Below are positions 1-4,633 of a stretch of 5,728 bases of DNA, one piece after another. The notes below the pieces were generated by a model. That model was not told the origin of the DNA. It was given only the letters and a program-made list of their open reading frames with translations, and did no database searches. Each line of letters starts with the position of its first letter. The first letter of the stretch is position 1. The stretch comes from Methylocystis sp. Lineage in GTDB: Bacteria; Pseudomonadota; Alphaproteobacteria; Rhizobiales; Beijerinckiaceae. The position numbers were made by a program, and so were the translations under genes. The stretch spans positions 1-5,728 of the forward strand of contig JALRFG010000135.1 of assembly GCA_023253795.1 (NCBI GenBank), read 5' to 3'.

Positions 1-45
1 CATATTGCGGCCGTGGGTCGAGGTGCGGGAACGATAGGGCGGCAT
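1..45 (-). CDS. ilvD: Dihydroxy-acid dehydratase, N-terminal 15 residues (cut by window edge)
   Basis: The minus strand from 45 to the window edge reads MPPYRSRTSTHGRNM. This matches the very conserved start of bacterial IlvD, which in E. coli begins MPKYRSATTTHGRNM. IlvD is a cytoplasmic Fe-S enzyme that dehydrates 2,3-dihydroxy-acids to 2-keto-acids in valine, isoleucine and leucine synthesis. The family is usually a little over 600 residues, so almost all of the gene lies outside the window. A GGAG Shine-Dalgarno (minus strand, 57-54) sits 8 nt before the ATG and fixes the start. The carrier-protein gene upstream is on the same strand 152 bp away, so ilvD may have its own promoter in that gap or be read through from it. 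Identification rests on 15 residues, but these are distinctive. Confidence 0.9.
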   Translation of the reverse strand, partial: MPPYRSRTSTHGRNM

Positions 46-131
46 GGCGAGGTCTCCGAAAAAGGGGCGCACGCAGCGGCGCGCGTCTTCGGGCTAACGC
101 CTAAACCAGCCTGCGCCGGCGGGCAATCATG

Positions 132-154
132 CGCCGGCCCGAATGGGGCCGGCG
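132..154. repeat. Perfect 9-bp inverted repeat between the carrier-protein gene and ilvD
   Basis: CGCCGGCCC (132-140) and GGGCCGGCG (146-154) form a perfect 9-bp stem with a 5-nt loop. On the minus strand it lies 44 nt after the carrier-protein stop and 87 nt before the ilvD start. It could end the first transcript or act in the ilvD leader. No T tract follows the stem on the minus strand, so it is not a standard intrinsic terminator. Confidence 0.55.
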
Positions 155-197
155 ACGGCAAAAATAGGGGAGATGAACGACAGGAAAAGGCGGCGGA

Positions 198-458
198 TCA
201 GGCGGCGCGACGCAGTTTGGCGATCGGCGTGGCCCGGGAGAGGGTTTCGACAATCGCCTCGATCGACGAGAAATTCTGGCGACGCAGAAGTTCCGGGGGA
301 AATTCGACGTCGAAAGCTTCTTCAAGCGCCAGCATAACGCGGATGGCGGCGAACGGCGTCAGTCCAGCCTCATAGAGGTTATCCATATTCGAAAGCGTAT
401 CGACCGGCGTGTGCAATTTGCCGTTTTGCTGCACCAGACGGCGAATAGTCTCAATCAT
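198..458 (-). CDS. Acyl-carrier-protein-like protein lacking the phosphopantetheine serine
   Basis: This 86-residue protein has the size and helix pattern of an acyl carrier protein. Residues 39-56 (IRVMLALEEAFDVEFPPE) align without gaps to the E. coli ACP segment VELVMALEEEFDTEIPDE, which is helix II and the following loop. Immediately before it, E. coli has GADSL, where the serine carries phosphopantetheine; here the residues are GLTPF (32-36), with proline (codon CCG) in the serine position. The protein is therefore predicted not to be loaded with the usual prosthetic group. Rhizobiales carry several short stand-alone carrier proteins, some of which are aminoacylated by SerRS-like enzymes; membership of that set is inference. 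The start is ATG at 458, because GGAGG (469-465) is 6 nt upstream; an in-frame ATG at 473 lies just upstream of that Shine-Dalgarno and has no comparable site of its own. Confidence 0.85.
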   Translation of the reverse strand: MIETIRRLVQQNGKLHTPVDTLSNMDNLYEAGLTPFAAIRVMLALEEAFDVEFPPELLRRQNFSSIEAIVETLSRATPIAKLRRAA

Positions 459-514
459 GTTTTGCCTCCACACGCTTGCAAACAGCCTGAAAGCTGATCG
501 TCAGAATTGGCGTA

Positions 515-540
515 TTGTTCTGGAACGAATTCGTGAACAA
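515..540. promoter_or_regulatory. Nested inverted repeat upstream of the carrier-protein gene, candidate operator
   Basis: TTGTTC (515-520) and GAACAA (535-540) are inverted arms that enclose a 10-bp palindrome, ACGAATTCGT (525-534). The palindrome is off-centre within the outer arms. The site lies 57-82 bp upstream of the carrier-protein ATG in the 226-bp divergent gap, where a repressor or activator site would be expected. No regulator can be named from the sequence. Confidence 0.35.
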
Positions 541-596
541 CGGATCAACAACACTCTCTTCACCCTGAACAGACTCTGAATTTTCACCATGCGATC

Positions 597-625
597 TTGG
601 AGCCTGGTTAAAAATCCCTTAAATT
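597..625 (+). promoter_or_regulatory. Candidate sigma70-type promoter of the TPR gene
   Basis: TTGGAG (597-602), a 17-bp spacer and TAAATT (620-625) form a reasonable housekeeping promoter. Transcription would start near 632, about 50 nt before the TPR gene start. A CtrA-type box (608-622) covers its spacer and -10 region. Confidence 0.4.
608..622. promoter_or_regulatory. Candidate CtrA box, TTAA-N7-TTAA
   Basis: TTAA (608-611), seven bases, then TTAA (619-622) exactly match the consensus of CtrA, the master cell-cycle response regulator of alphaproteobacteria. The site lies inside the candidate promoter of the TPR gene, from the spacer into the -10 hexamer. A protein bound there would be expected to repress or time that promoter. 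The match is visible directly; binding is inference. Confidence 0.45.
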
Positions 626-640
626 ACAGGCGGGGTTAAT

Positions 641-666
641 CAGGCATATCGCCTGAAACTGTTTCA
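641..666 (+). promoter_or_regulatory. Two overlapping short dyads in the TPR gene leader
   Basis: CAGGC/GCCTG (641-645 and 651-655) and TGAAAC-T-GTTTCA (654-666) are two inverted repeats that share two bases. The second ends 6 nt before the GAGG Shine-Dalgarno at 673-676. They could be operator half-sites or alternative leader structures. Both are short. Confidence 0.25.
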
Positions 667-684
667 CGGATTGAGGCTTGCGCC

Positions 685-1272
685 ATGCGTAGAACACTTC
701 TGGCGGGCGTCATTGTGTCGCTTTCATGCGCATCGTTCTGCGTCCCCGTTTGGGCGCAGACGAACGCGATGTCCGCGCAACATTCGACGGCCGATGACGG
801 AGACGACGCATTACTGGATCGGCTGGCGCGCGCGCAGGATGAAATGGAATCCCGTCACATCGCTGAAGCGCTGCTGAAGCGATGGTCGCAGGCCAATTCC
901 GATACAATCAATCTTCTGGTCGCTCGCGCGCAGTCCGCTGAAGCTGCCGGCGCATCGCCTCTAGCGCGTGGTTTGCTGGATTATGTCGTTTTGCTTGCCC
1001 CGAACTGGGCGGAGGGTTTCGTGCGTCGGGCGCGCGTGAACGCCGCCGCAGGGGATGACGCCGGCGCCCGCGTCGATCTGGAGACCGCCTTGCGTCTGGA
1101 GCCCCGCCGTTTTGACGCCCTGACCATACTCAGCGCTGTTGCGGAGCGATCAGGCGACAAACAACAGGCGCTATCAGCCAGTCGTCGGGCTCTGGCGCTG
1201 CAGCCCATGAATCAGGATCTTCGCAAAACCGAGGATCGTCTGAAGGTTGATGTGGAAGGCCGCGATATTTGA
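685..1272 (+). CDS. Exported tetratricopeptide-repeat (TPR) protein
   Basis: The 195-residue product begins with MRRTLLAG, a hydrophobic stretch and a VWA signal-peptidase site (residues 22-24), so the mature protein should start at Gln25 in the periplasm. Residues 74-107, 108-141 and 142-175 form three consecutive 34-residue units. Each has the TPR pattern of paired helices, an Ala/Gly in the turn and a Pro near the end (APN, EPR, QPM). TPR units are protein-interaction scaffolds, so this is probably an adaptor or assembly factor in the envelope; no catalytic motif is visible. The start is supported by GAGG 8 nt upstream (673-676). The gene is alone in its transcription unit, with a 183-bp gap after it and a candidate CtrA-covered promoter before it. 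The partner protein is unknown. Confidence 0.85.
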   Translation: MRRTLLAGVIVSLSCASFCVPVWAQTNAMSAQHSTADDGDDALLDRLARAQDEMESRHIAEALLKRWSQANSDTINLLVARAQSAEAAGASPLARGLLDYVVLLAPNWAEGFVRRARVNAAAGDDAGARVDLETALRLEPRRFDALTILSAVAERSGDKQQALSASRRALALQPMNQDLRKTEDRLKVDVEGRDI

Positions 1273-1402
1273 GTTTGCGCCAATCTGTCGCCCGCCTCCT
1301 TGCCGCGGAAACCCCGGGACGGGATTGAAAACACAAAATCAGTCGCTTAGATGGCGATTGTGGATCTGAACGGCGCTTCGTCGAGGCTGACGGAGAGGCA
1401 TA

Positions 1403-1430
1403 TTGCCCGTCAGGAAATCTCATTTATTAT
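1403..1430 (+). promoter_or_regulatory. Candidate sigma70-type promoter of the 135-residue exported protein gene
   Basis: TTGCCC (1403-1408), a 16-bp spacer and TATTAT (1425-1430) make one of the best promoter matches in the window. Transcription would begin near 1437, giving a leader of about 20 nt before the ATG at 1456. The gene thus appears to be transcribed separately from the TPR gene. Confidence 0.5.
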
Positions 1431-1455
1431 CCGAAGCTTGTAATTCAGAGGATCA

Positions 1456-1863
1456 ATGATGACGCTTCGCGCATGGCGCCTCCAAACGCTGATGATTTGT
1501 GGCCTGTTTTCATATGCCGCAGATGCGATGGCGCAGGACGTCTGGTCGCCCGGACGCATCATCGGCGACATCGGTGAAAAGTCAGGCGTGCATGATAAGG
1601 TTCCGCAGGCGCCGGCGTTTGTCACCAAAACACGCCGACCGGAATGGGAGCTGGATTATGAGCCTCTGAAGCCAACACAGGCAGAGGCCCCGCCGAACGT
1701 CAGCGCCACGGCCAATTCCGCCGGGCGGGAACTGGACGCCGCCAGAGCCGTCAACGAAAACAGGGCAAGAGGGGTTCCTGCGCTGGCCGCAGAGAAAAAA
1801 GCCACGAAAAACCCCAAGGCGATGGATCCGTTCGAGGGGACGGACGCCGCTTCGACAAACTAG
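1456..1863 (+). CDS. Small exported protein of unknown function
   Basis: I do not recognise the family. The 135-residue product has an N-terminal signal peptide: Arg5 and Arg8, a hydrophobic core at about 11-22, and an AMA site at 24-26, with the mature protein starting at Gln27. The mature part has a compact stretch at 29-70 containing several Trp, Tyr and Gly residues, followed by a low-complexity tail rich in Ala, Pro, Glu and Lys that is probably unstructured. The mature region has no cysteine. The Shine-Dalgarno GAGGA (1448-1452) precedes two adjacent ATG codons (1456 and 1459). The second has the more usual spacing, so the protein may be one residue shorter. The gap to the next gene is 141 bp and contains a promoter candidate, so this is probably a single-gene unit. 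Confidence 0.7.
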   Translation: MMTLRAWRLQTLMICGLFSYAADAMAQDVWSPGRIIGDIGEKSGVHDKVPQAPAFVTKTRRPEWELDYEPLKPTQAEAPPNVSATANSAGRELDAARAVNENRARGVPALAAEKKATKNPKAMDPFEGTDAASTN

Positions 1864-1879
1864 CAGCCGGAGCGCAAAC

Positions 1880-1887
1880 TTAACCAT
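1880..1887 (+). promoter_or_regulatory. CtrA-type half-site TTAACCAT
   Basis: TTAACCAT is a known half-site form bound by CtrA in some alphaproteobacterial promoters. It lies 14 bp upstream of the -35 element of the next promoter candidate. An eight-base match is weak evidence on its own; it is listed because a full box occurs at 608-622. Confidence 0.2.
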
Positions 1888-1900
1888 GCGCCGGCCTCGT

Positions 1901-1928
1901 TTGATTGACTTGCCCGTGTCCGCATATT
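1901..1928 (+). promoter_or_regulatory. Candidate sigma70-type promoter of the 179-residue exported protein gene
   Basis: TTGATT (1901-1906), a 16-bp spacer and CATATT (1923-1928) resemble a housekeeping promoter. Transcription would start near 1935, leaving a leader of about 70 nt before the ATG at 2005. Confidence 0.35.
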
Positions 1929-2004
1929 CCTTCATGCTTCCCTTACAGACGCAGCATTTTATGCATGCGTGACACATCGCCTTGATCATCGGCAGGGGAG
2001 AGAC

Positions 2005-2544
2005 ATGAAAAAACAACTGCAATTTATCGCAGCGCTCTCTGTCGCCATGATCGGCTGCGCCAGCCAAGCCGAGGCGCGTCGCGGCAAAGCCCATCCGGCG
2101 CCGAAAGCAGCGCCGCCGGCTGTCGAAAAAGCGGCGCCGGAAGCCGCTGCGCCCGCGCCCGTGGTTAACACGCCAGAAGCCGATATCGCCCGCTTATCCG
2201 ACGCCGCCAAGATGTGCGACGAACAGGCGGCGGACGCTTTTTCCAAAATCCCCGGCGAAAACGCCGATATCGTCGCTGCAGCCTCCTTCGATAAATGCGG
2301 AGATCAGTGGCGCAATATTGTTAAAACAGCCGGCAAGATGGTTACAGACATTAAGTCAATCGACCCCAAAGAGGTCAAAGCCAATATTTATCTTCTGCCG
2401 GAAACGCTTAAAAAGAACGAAGATATTCAAAATGTTTATAACCTTGACGCCATGCGCGCAGACGAGATCAAACGGCTGCGCATATTTGTGCTTGAGAAAC
2501 GTCTGCAACGGCTGACGCCCGAGACTCGTGACAGCACGCCGTAA
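2005..2544 (+). CDS. Exported 179-residue protein with Ala/Pro-rich linker and a cysteine pair
   Basis: I do not recognise the family. The start at 2005 is chosen because AGGGGAGA (1994-2001) lies just upstream and the protein then opens with MKK and a hydrophobic core, a normal signal peptide; a longer reading from 1969 would bury it. Processing is ambiguous. AEA at 22-24 fits signal peptidase I, while MIGC at 15-18 is a poor lipobox because the usual Leu is Met. Residues 27-56 are an Ala/Pro/Lys linker, like those that span the periplasm. The C-terminal part (57-179) is predicted mostly helical, with Cys71 and Cys98 that could form a disulfide, and a basic helix near 155-170. It is probably an envelope protein; its role is unknown. 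Confidence 0.8.
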   Translation: MKKQLQFIAALSVAMIGCASQAEARRGKAHPAPKAAPPAVEKAAPEAAAPAPVVNTPEADIARLSDAAKMCDEQAADAFSKIPGENADIVAAASFDKCGDQWRNIVKTAGKMVTDIKSIDPKEVKANIYLLPETLKKNEDIQNVYNLDAMRADEIKRLRIFVLEKRLQRLTPETRDSTP

Positions 2545-2637
2545 AATCTCGCAATTATCCTGATTTTTTCTCCCATCTCCTCACAGGTGTGATGACGCAC
2601 ATCGCCTAGTAAAGCGTTGCGTTACTGTTCATTCATG

Positions 2638-2670
2638 GCTTCGAAAGAAGCGACGTGAATTGAAATTCAC
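2638..2670 (+). promoter_or_regulatory. Two adjacent hairpins in the leader of the 94-residue protein gene
   Basis: GCTTC-GAAA-GAAGC (2638-2651) is a 5-bp stem closed by a GNRA tetraloop. Three bases later, GTGAAT-TGAA-ATTCAC (2655-2670) is a 6-bp stem with a 4-nt loop; read as DNA it is a 16-bp dyad with 7-bp arms. Together they end 12 nt before the GGAGG Shine-Dalgarno (2683-2687). They could stabilise the mRNA, regulate translation or bind a repressor as DNA. Confidence 0.4.
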
Positions 2671-2692
2671 ACTATTGATGATGGAGGGGACG

Positions 2693-2977
2693 ATGAAAAA
2701 ACGATTGCTGCTATCGACATTATTGTCGGCTCTATTTATCGGCGGGTCTGCGCATGCGGCTACCCTTACGGTTGGCTGTAGTGAGATCGCCCGATATTCA
2801 CCGACAGAAGTCAATATGTTCTATTATAAGGTGATGGAGACGGACGGCGAAGCTGAGGCGGGTCGTTTGTGGGGCGCCTATCATCGATTGCAGAGTCGCT
2901 GCGTCAGTCATCCGAACGCGCACGCCACGGTCTCTGTCAGCGCACAAGTAGCGAGCGCCGTCAGCGATTATCGCTAA
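2693..2977 (+). CDS. Small exported protein with one cysteine pair, 94 residues
   Basis: I do not recognise the family. The start at 2693 is set by GGAGG (2683-2687) 5 nt upstream and by a textbook signal peptide: MKKR, a hydrophobic core at 5-16, and the site AHA at 20-22, giving a mature protein of 72 residues. An in-frame ATG at 2660 lies inside the leader dyad and is not used here. The mature protein has exactly two cysteines, Cys29 and Cys70, suggesting one disulfide. A short aromatic segment lies at 43-45 (FYY). The gene is a separate unit with a structured leader and a strong terminator 22 nt after the stop, which suggests a well-expressed mRNA. HdeA-like small periplasmic proteins with one disulfide are of similar size, but I see no motif that supports assigning it to them. 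Confidence 0.82.
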   Translation: MKKRLLLSTLLSALFIGGSAHAATLTVGCSEIARYSPTEVNMFYYKVMETDGEAEAGRLWGAYHRLQSRCVSHPNAHATVSVSAQVASAVSDYR

Positions 2978-2999
2978 CACTTACGAAAACCGTAATTGT

Positions 3000-3035
3000 C
3001 CGAAGCGCCGGCCTCCCGGCGCTTCGGCGTTTTTT
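3000..3035 (+). terminator. Strong intrinsic terminator
   Basis: CCGAAGCGCCGG (3000-3011) and CCGGCGCTTCGG (3016-3027) form a perfect 12-bp stem with loop CCTC, followed after two bases by six T (3030-3035). It ends the transcript of the 94-residue protein gene. The T tract is on the plus strand only, so it protects the convergent gene at 3068-3544 from readthrough. Confidence 0.95.
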
Positions 3036-3067
3036 GTCGATAAACGCGCTCGAATAAAGCCTGGCCT

Positions 3068-3544
3068 TTAGAAGTCATCGCTCCGCCGCAGGAGTTTATC
3101 GTTTCTTGCGTTTGCGTGGCTGATGATGTTTTGCAGCCTGTTCAGCGCGCTGAACAGGAACGCGGTGGTTAGGCCCAGAGTGACGGCGGCGGTGAGCGAT
3201 TCAATTTGAAGGATGAGCCGCCATTTTTTCTCAAAAATGATCGTCGGATCGCCCATGGTCGAATAGGCGCCAAGGGAATGTAACAGCGCATCAGAATAAT
3301 CAGTGGCTGCGCCGATGTAGTAATAGAGTGCCGCCCAACCGGCAGCTTCCAGCGCATGCAAGAAGACCGCGCCGGCGCCCAATATCGAAAATACAAAAAT
3401 GGACATGAACAAGGAGCGCGCCCGCAACTGCGCGACCGTTTCGTGAAAAACGGTGATCGACATGCCAAACAGAGCGCTGACGTGGAAAAATATCAGCACA
3501 ATGGCCGCGACTGCGCCCAATACCCAATCCTGAGCCCAGATCAT
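3068..3544 (-). CDS. Inner-membrane protein with a pore-loop-like segment (ion-channel-like)
   Basis: The 158-residue protein has hydrophobic spans at about 6-28, 46-64 (perhaps continuing to 77) and 115-137, with a charged C-terminal tail of about 20 residues. Between the second and third long spans, residues 84-99 (SDALLHSLGAYSTMGD) look like the re-entrant loop of two-pore-type potassium channels: an amphipathic pore helix followed by a filter-like stretch ending in GD. The expected filter T-x-G-Y-G is replaced by Y-S-T-M-G, so potassium selectivity cannot be assumed. The second span holds His63 and Glu66, unusual in a membrane segment. The start is ATG at 3544, with GGAGG (3553-3549) 4 nt upstream. 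The gene diverges from the lipoprotein gene at 3690 and converges on the terminator at 3000-3035. The channel assignment is inference from the loop pattern. Confidence 0.82.
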   Translation of the reverse strand: MIWAQDWVLGAVAAIVLIFFHVSALFGMSITVFHETVAQLRARSLFMSIFVFSILGAGAVFLHALEAAGWAALYYYIGAATDYSDALLHSLGAYSTMGDPTIIFEKKWRLILQIESLTAAVTLGLTTAFLFSALNRLQNIISHANARNDKLLRRSDDF

Positions 3545-3623
3545 AGAACCTCCCTGGAAATGTTTTCTGTCTTTGCTGTAGATGTCCCAACCAGCGTTAT
3601 GGGACTAGAGAGCCCCACCGGGT

Positions 3624-3639
3624 TTAACCAACATTAACC
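3624..3639. promoter_or_regulatory. Tandem TTAACC repeats in a divergent promoter region
   Basis: TTAACC occurs at 3624-3629 and 3634-3639, exactly 10 bp apart, one helical turn. The spacing gives TTAA-N6-TTAA, one base short of the CtrA consensus. The site lies in the 145-bp gap between the divergent membrane-protein and lipoprotein genes, a sensible place for a shared regulator. Confidence 0.3.
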
Positions 3640-3647
3640 TCTGGCGT

Positions 3648-3681
3648 TCTAGACAGAAAAAGCGTCATCCGCGTGTCTAGA
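3648..3681. promoter_or_regulatory. Inverted repeat upstream of the lipoprotein gene
   Basis: TCTAGACA (3648-3655) and TGTCTAGA (3674-3681) are perfect 8-bp inverted arms separated by 18 bp. Each arm contains the 6-bp palindrome TCTAGA. The right arm ends 8 nt before the lipoprotein ATG, where the Shine-Dalgarno would normally lie. As DNA this could be a pair of repressor sites; as RNA the stem would hide the start region. Confidence 0.4.
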
Positions 3682-3689
3682 GTGCGTTT

Positions 3690-3920
3690 ATGAAGTCCGG
3701 GCTGGTTTTGCTCATTGTTTGTCTTGGTTTGGCATCCTGTAGCGGCGCGCGGGATAAAAAGGGCGATGATCTGGCCTTCGCCCGCAGCGCTGTCTTCCAA
3801 TCGACAGACGCCTATCAGATCTGCACCGAACAAAACATTGAGAATTCAGAAAAATGCGGCGCGCTGGTCAAACTGATGGCAGCAGACCAAAAGCGCGTCT
3901 CCCGCTTGACGACGAATTAA
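3690..3920 (+). CDS. Small lipoprotein, 76 residues
   Basis: The first 17 residues are a lipoprotein signal: MKS, a hydrophobic core, and the lipobox LASC at 14-17. Cys17 should be diacylated and become the first residue of the mature protein. The residue after it is Ser, not Asp, so sorting to the outer membrane is expected. The mature part is about 60 residues, mostly helical and polar, with Cys45 and Cys56 as a possible disulfide within a short helical pair. I do not recognise the family. No good Shine-Dalgarno precedes the ATG; the leader instead holds an 8-bp inverted repeat, so translation may be controlled. The gene converges on the 37-residue minus-strand gene, with 24 bp between the stop codons. 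Confidence 0.75.
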   Translation: MKSGLVLLIVCLGLASCSGARDKKGDDLAFARSAVFQSTDAYQICTEQNIENSEKCGALVKLMAADQKRVSRLTTN

Positions 3921-3944
3921 ACACGCTGCGTCCATCCTTCGGTT

Positions 3945-4058
3945 TCATCTCCAGATCTCAGGCCCAATAGCGATAAGGGCGATCAGAGCCGCCATTGCGG
4001 CGATGACGCGATAGAGCGTTCGCAAGCGTGTCGCCGGCGTGCCAAGACAAATTTTCAT
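3945..4058 (-). CDS. Single-span membrane microprotein, 37 residues
   Basis: The minus strand from 4058 reads MKICLGTPATRLRTLYRVIA and continues through a hydrophobic segment to end PEIWR before TGA. Residues 18-32 are uniformly hydrophobic (V, I, A, L, M), preceded by Arg11, Arg13 and Arg17. This is the layout of a small inner-membrane protein with its N-terminus in the cytoplasm. It lies 18 nt after the stop of the 64-residue gene on the same strand, so the two are probably co-transcribed. The Shine-Dalgarno is poor. Small single-span proteins often modulate a larger membrane partner, but none can be named. A reading frame this short can arise by chance; the membrane pattern and tight packing are the evidence. 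Confidence 0.5.
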   Translation of the reverse strand: MKICLGTPATRLRTLYRVIAAMAALIALIAIGPEIWR

Positions 4059-4064
4059 TTTGAT

Positions 4065-4072
4065 TTAACCAT
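4065..4072 (+). promoter_or_regulatory. CtrA-type half-site TTAACCAT
   Basis: A second copy of the eight-base half-site seen at 1880-1887. It lies between the 64-residue and 37-residue genes, just upstream of the latter's ATG. This is weak evidence alone. Confidence 0.15.
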
Positions 4073-4076
4073 AAGC

Positions 4077-4271
4077 TCAGGCGCCAAATGGCGCGGTGGA
4101 CTCGAAGGTAATCTCAACACGGATATCCGTGAGAGCAATTTCAGGGCTTTCGACCGTAAAGCGCAACAACGCGCTGTCGAGACAACGGCCGGCCTCGCTG
4201 GCGTGTCGAATAAAGAAAGGCGCGGCCAGATAGGAGCCGTCCGGCCGATATATTTTGACGATGCAGTTCAC
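4077..4271 (-). CDS. Small soluble protein of unknown function, 64 residues, GTG start
   Basis: I do not recognise the family. The frame begins with GTG at 4271, and an in-frame TGA three codons upstream rules out a longer protein. GGTGA a few bases before the GTG can serve as Shine-Dalgarno. The product has no signal peptide or membrane span. Alternating hydrophobic residues at 3-8 (CIVKIY), 36-41 and 48-56 (TDIRVEITF) suggest a small beta sheet with one helix at about 22-36, perhaps a small binding domain. Cys3 and Cys30 are the only cysteines. It is followed 18 nt later by the 37-residue membrane peptide on the same strand and diverges from the micro-ORF pair. A longer plus-strand frame overlaps it but has no protein-like features. 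Confidence 0.55.
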   Translation of the reverse strand: MNCIVKIYRPDGSYLAAPFFIRHASEAGRCLDSALLRFTVESPEIALTDIRVEITFESTAPFGA

Positions 4272-4341
4272 AGTGCTTCACCGACAGCAAAGAGATGCTT
4301 AGAGCCTATTTTCCATCGCGAAGCGCTTGAGGGCAACAGCC

Positions 4342-4355
4342 TGTGCGTCCGCACA
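4342..4355. repeat. 14-bp dyad in the divergent region before the first micro-ORF
   Basis: TGTGCG-TC-CGCACA is a perfect dyad with 6-bp arms, located between the divergent 64-residue gene and the first micro-ORF. The same arm sequences form the core of the hairpin at 5681-5700. It is a candidate operator, with nothing further to support it. Confidence 0.3.
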
Positions 4356-4423
4356 CGTCCAAACCTTTCGATATCGGCTACGGTTTTCATATTGAGGATT
4401 GGTGCTGAAAAGGGGAGGGTGTC

Positions 4424-4459
4424 ATGGAAGTTTACGACTTCAGCCAGTTGCGCCGCTAA
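4424..4459 (+). CDS. Micro-ORF 1, peptide MEVYDFSQLRR
   Basis: Eleven codons and a TAA encode MEVYDFSQLRR. A very strong Shine-Dalgarno, GGGGAGGG (4412-4419), sits at ideal distance, and an in-frame TGA at 4406-4408 excludes a longer N-terminus. A second frame 210 bp downstream encodes MEVYDFSELHR. Of the twelve codons, seven are identical, three differ synonymously (Val, Tyr, Asp) and two change the residue, while the flanks do not align. That pattern indicates selection on the peptide. An intrinsic-type hairpin starts 24 nt after the stop, so the transcript is probably about 100 nt long and contains nothing else. The peptide is acidic at the N-terminus and basic at the C-terminus and has no membrane segment. 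I know no family it belongs to. It could be a regulatory peptide or the coding part of a dual-function small RNA. Confidence 0.6.
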   Translation: MEVYDFSQLRR

Positions 4460-4465
4460 GAGGGC

Positions 4466-4475
4466 GCCTATAGGC
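4466..4475. repeat. Palindrome GCCTATAGGC, first copy
   Basis: This 10-bp perfect palindrome lies 6 nt after the stop of micro-ORF 1. The same ten bases occur at 5356-5365, extended there to 12 bp. Confidence 0.35.
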
Positions 4476-4483
4476 AAAACGCT

Positions 4484-4520
4484 AAACCGCCGGTCGTCCA
4501 TCCCGGCGGTTTTGCTTATT
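4484..4520 (+). terminator. Intrinsic terminator after micro-ORF 1
   Basis: AAACCGCCGG (4484-4493) and CCGGCGGTTT (4503-4512) form a 10-bp stem with a 9-nt loop, followed by a T-rich tail TGCTTATT. It would release a short transcript carrying only micro-ORF 1. On the minus strand the stem is also followed by a few T, but nothing convincing is encoded there. Confidence 0.7.
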
Positions 4521-4557
4521 CAGGGGTCTGTCGGCTCCCCTCGCGCAAAAGGCGCCA

Positions 4558-4586
4558 TTGCCGATCGGCTTTTCCGTTGATAGCAT
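4558..4586 (+). promoter_or_regulatory. Candidate promoter of micro-ORF 2
   Basis: TTGCCG (4558-4563), a 17-bp spacer and TAGCAT (4581-4586) match a housekeeping promoter. Transcription would start near 4593, about 40 nt before the ATG at 4634. This makes micro-ORF 2 an independent unit, downstream of the terminator of micro-ORF 1. Confidence 0.4.
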
Positions 4587-4633
4587 CTCTCTATCGCCTG
4601 CCGCGTATCAGCCGGGCGAGGGAGCGTTGCGTC

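Noticed and set aside
132..154. Inverted repeat as an intrinsic terminator
   Set aside because: The stem is good but no T tract follows on either strand, so it is reported only as a repeat.
13..375. Plus-strand 120-codon frame at the left end
   Set aside because: It is antisense to ilvD and the carrier-protein gene, both well supported on the minus strand.
1351..1443. 30-codon plus-strand frame before the 135-residue gene
   Set aside because: No Shine-Dalgarno, and the best promoter of the next gene lies inside it, so it would not be on that mRNA.
1582..2094. Minus-strand 170-codon frame
   Set aside because: It is antisense to two genes with signal peptides and good ribosome sites; it is rich in Cys, Gly and Arg without order and has no Shine-Dalgarno.
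4268..4501. Minus-strand 77-codon frame whose stop overlaps the GTG of the 64-residue gene
   Set aside because: It runs antisense through micro-ORF 1 and its terminator, its ATG lies in the loop of that hairpin, there is no Shine-Dalgarno, and the residues show no recognisable domain pattern. The overlap with the next gene is the only point in its favour.
4203..4580. Plus-strand 125-codon frame
   Set aside because: It covers the 64-residue gene in antisense and micro-ORF 1 in another frame, has no ribosome site, and its composition (Arg, Ser, Cys scattered) looks like out-of-frame translation.
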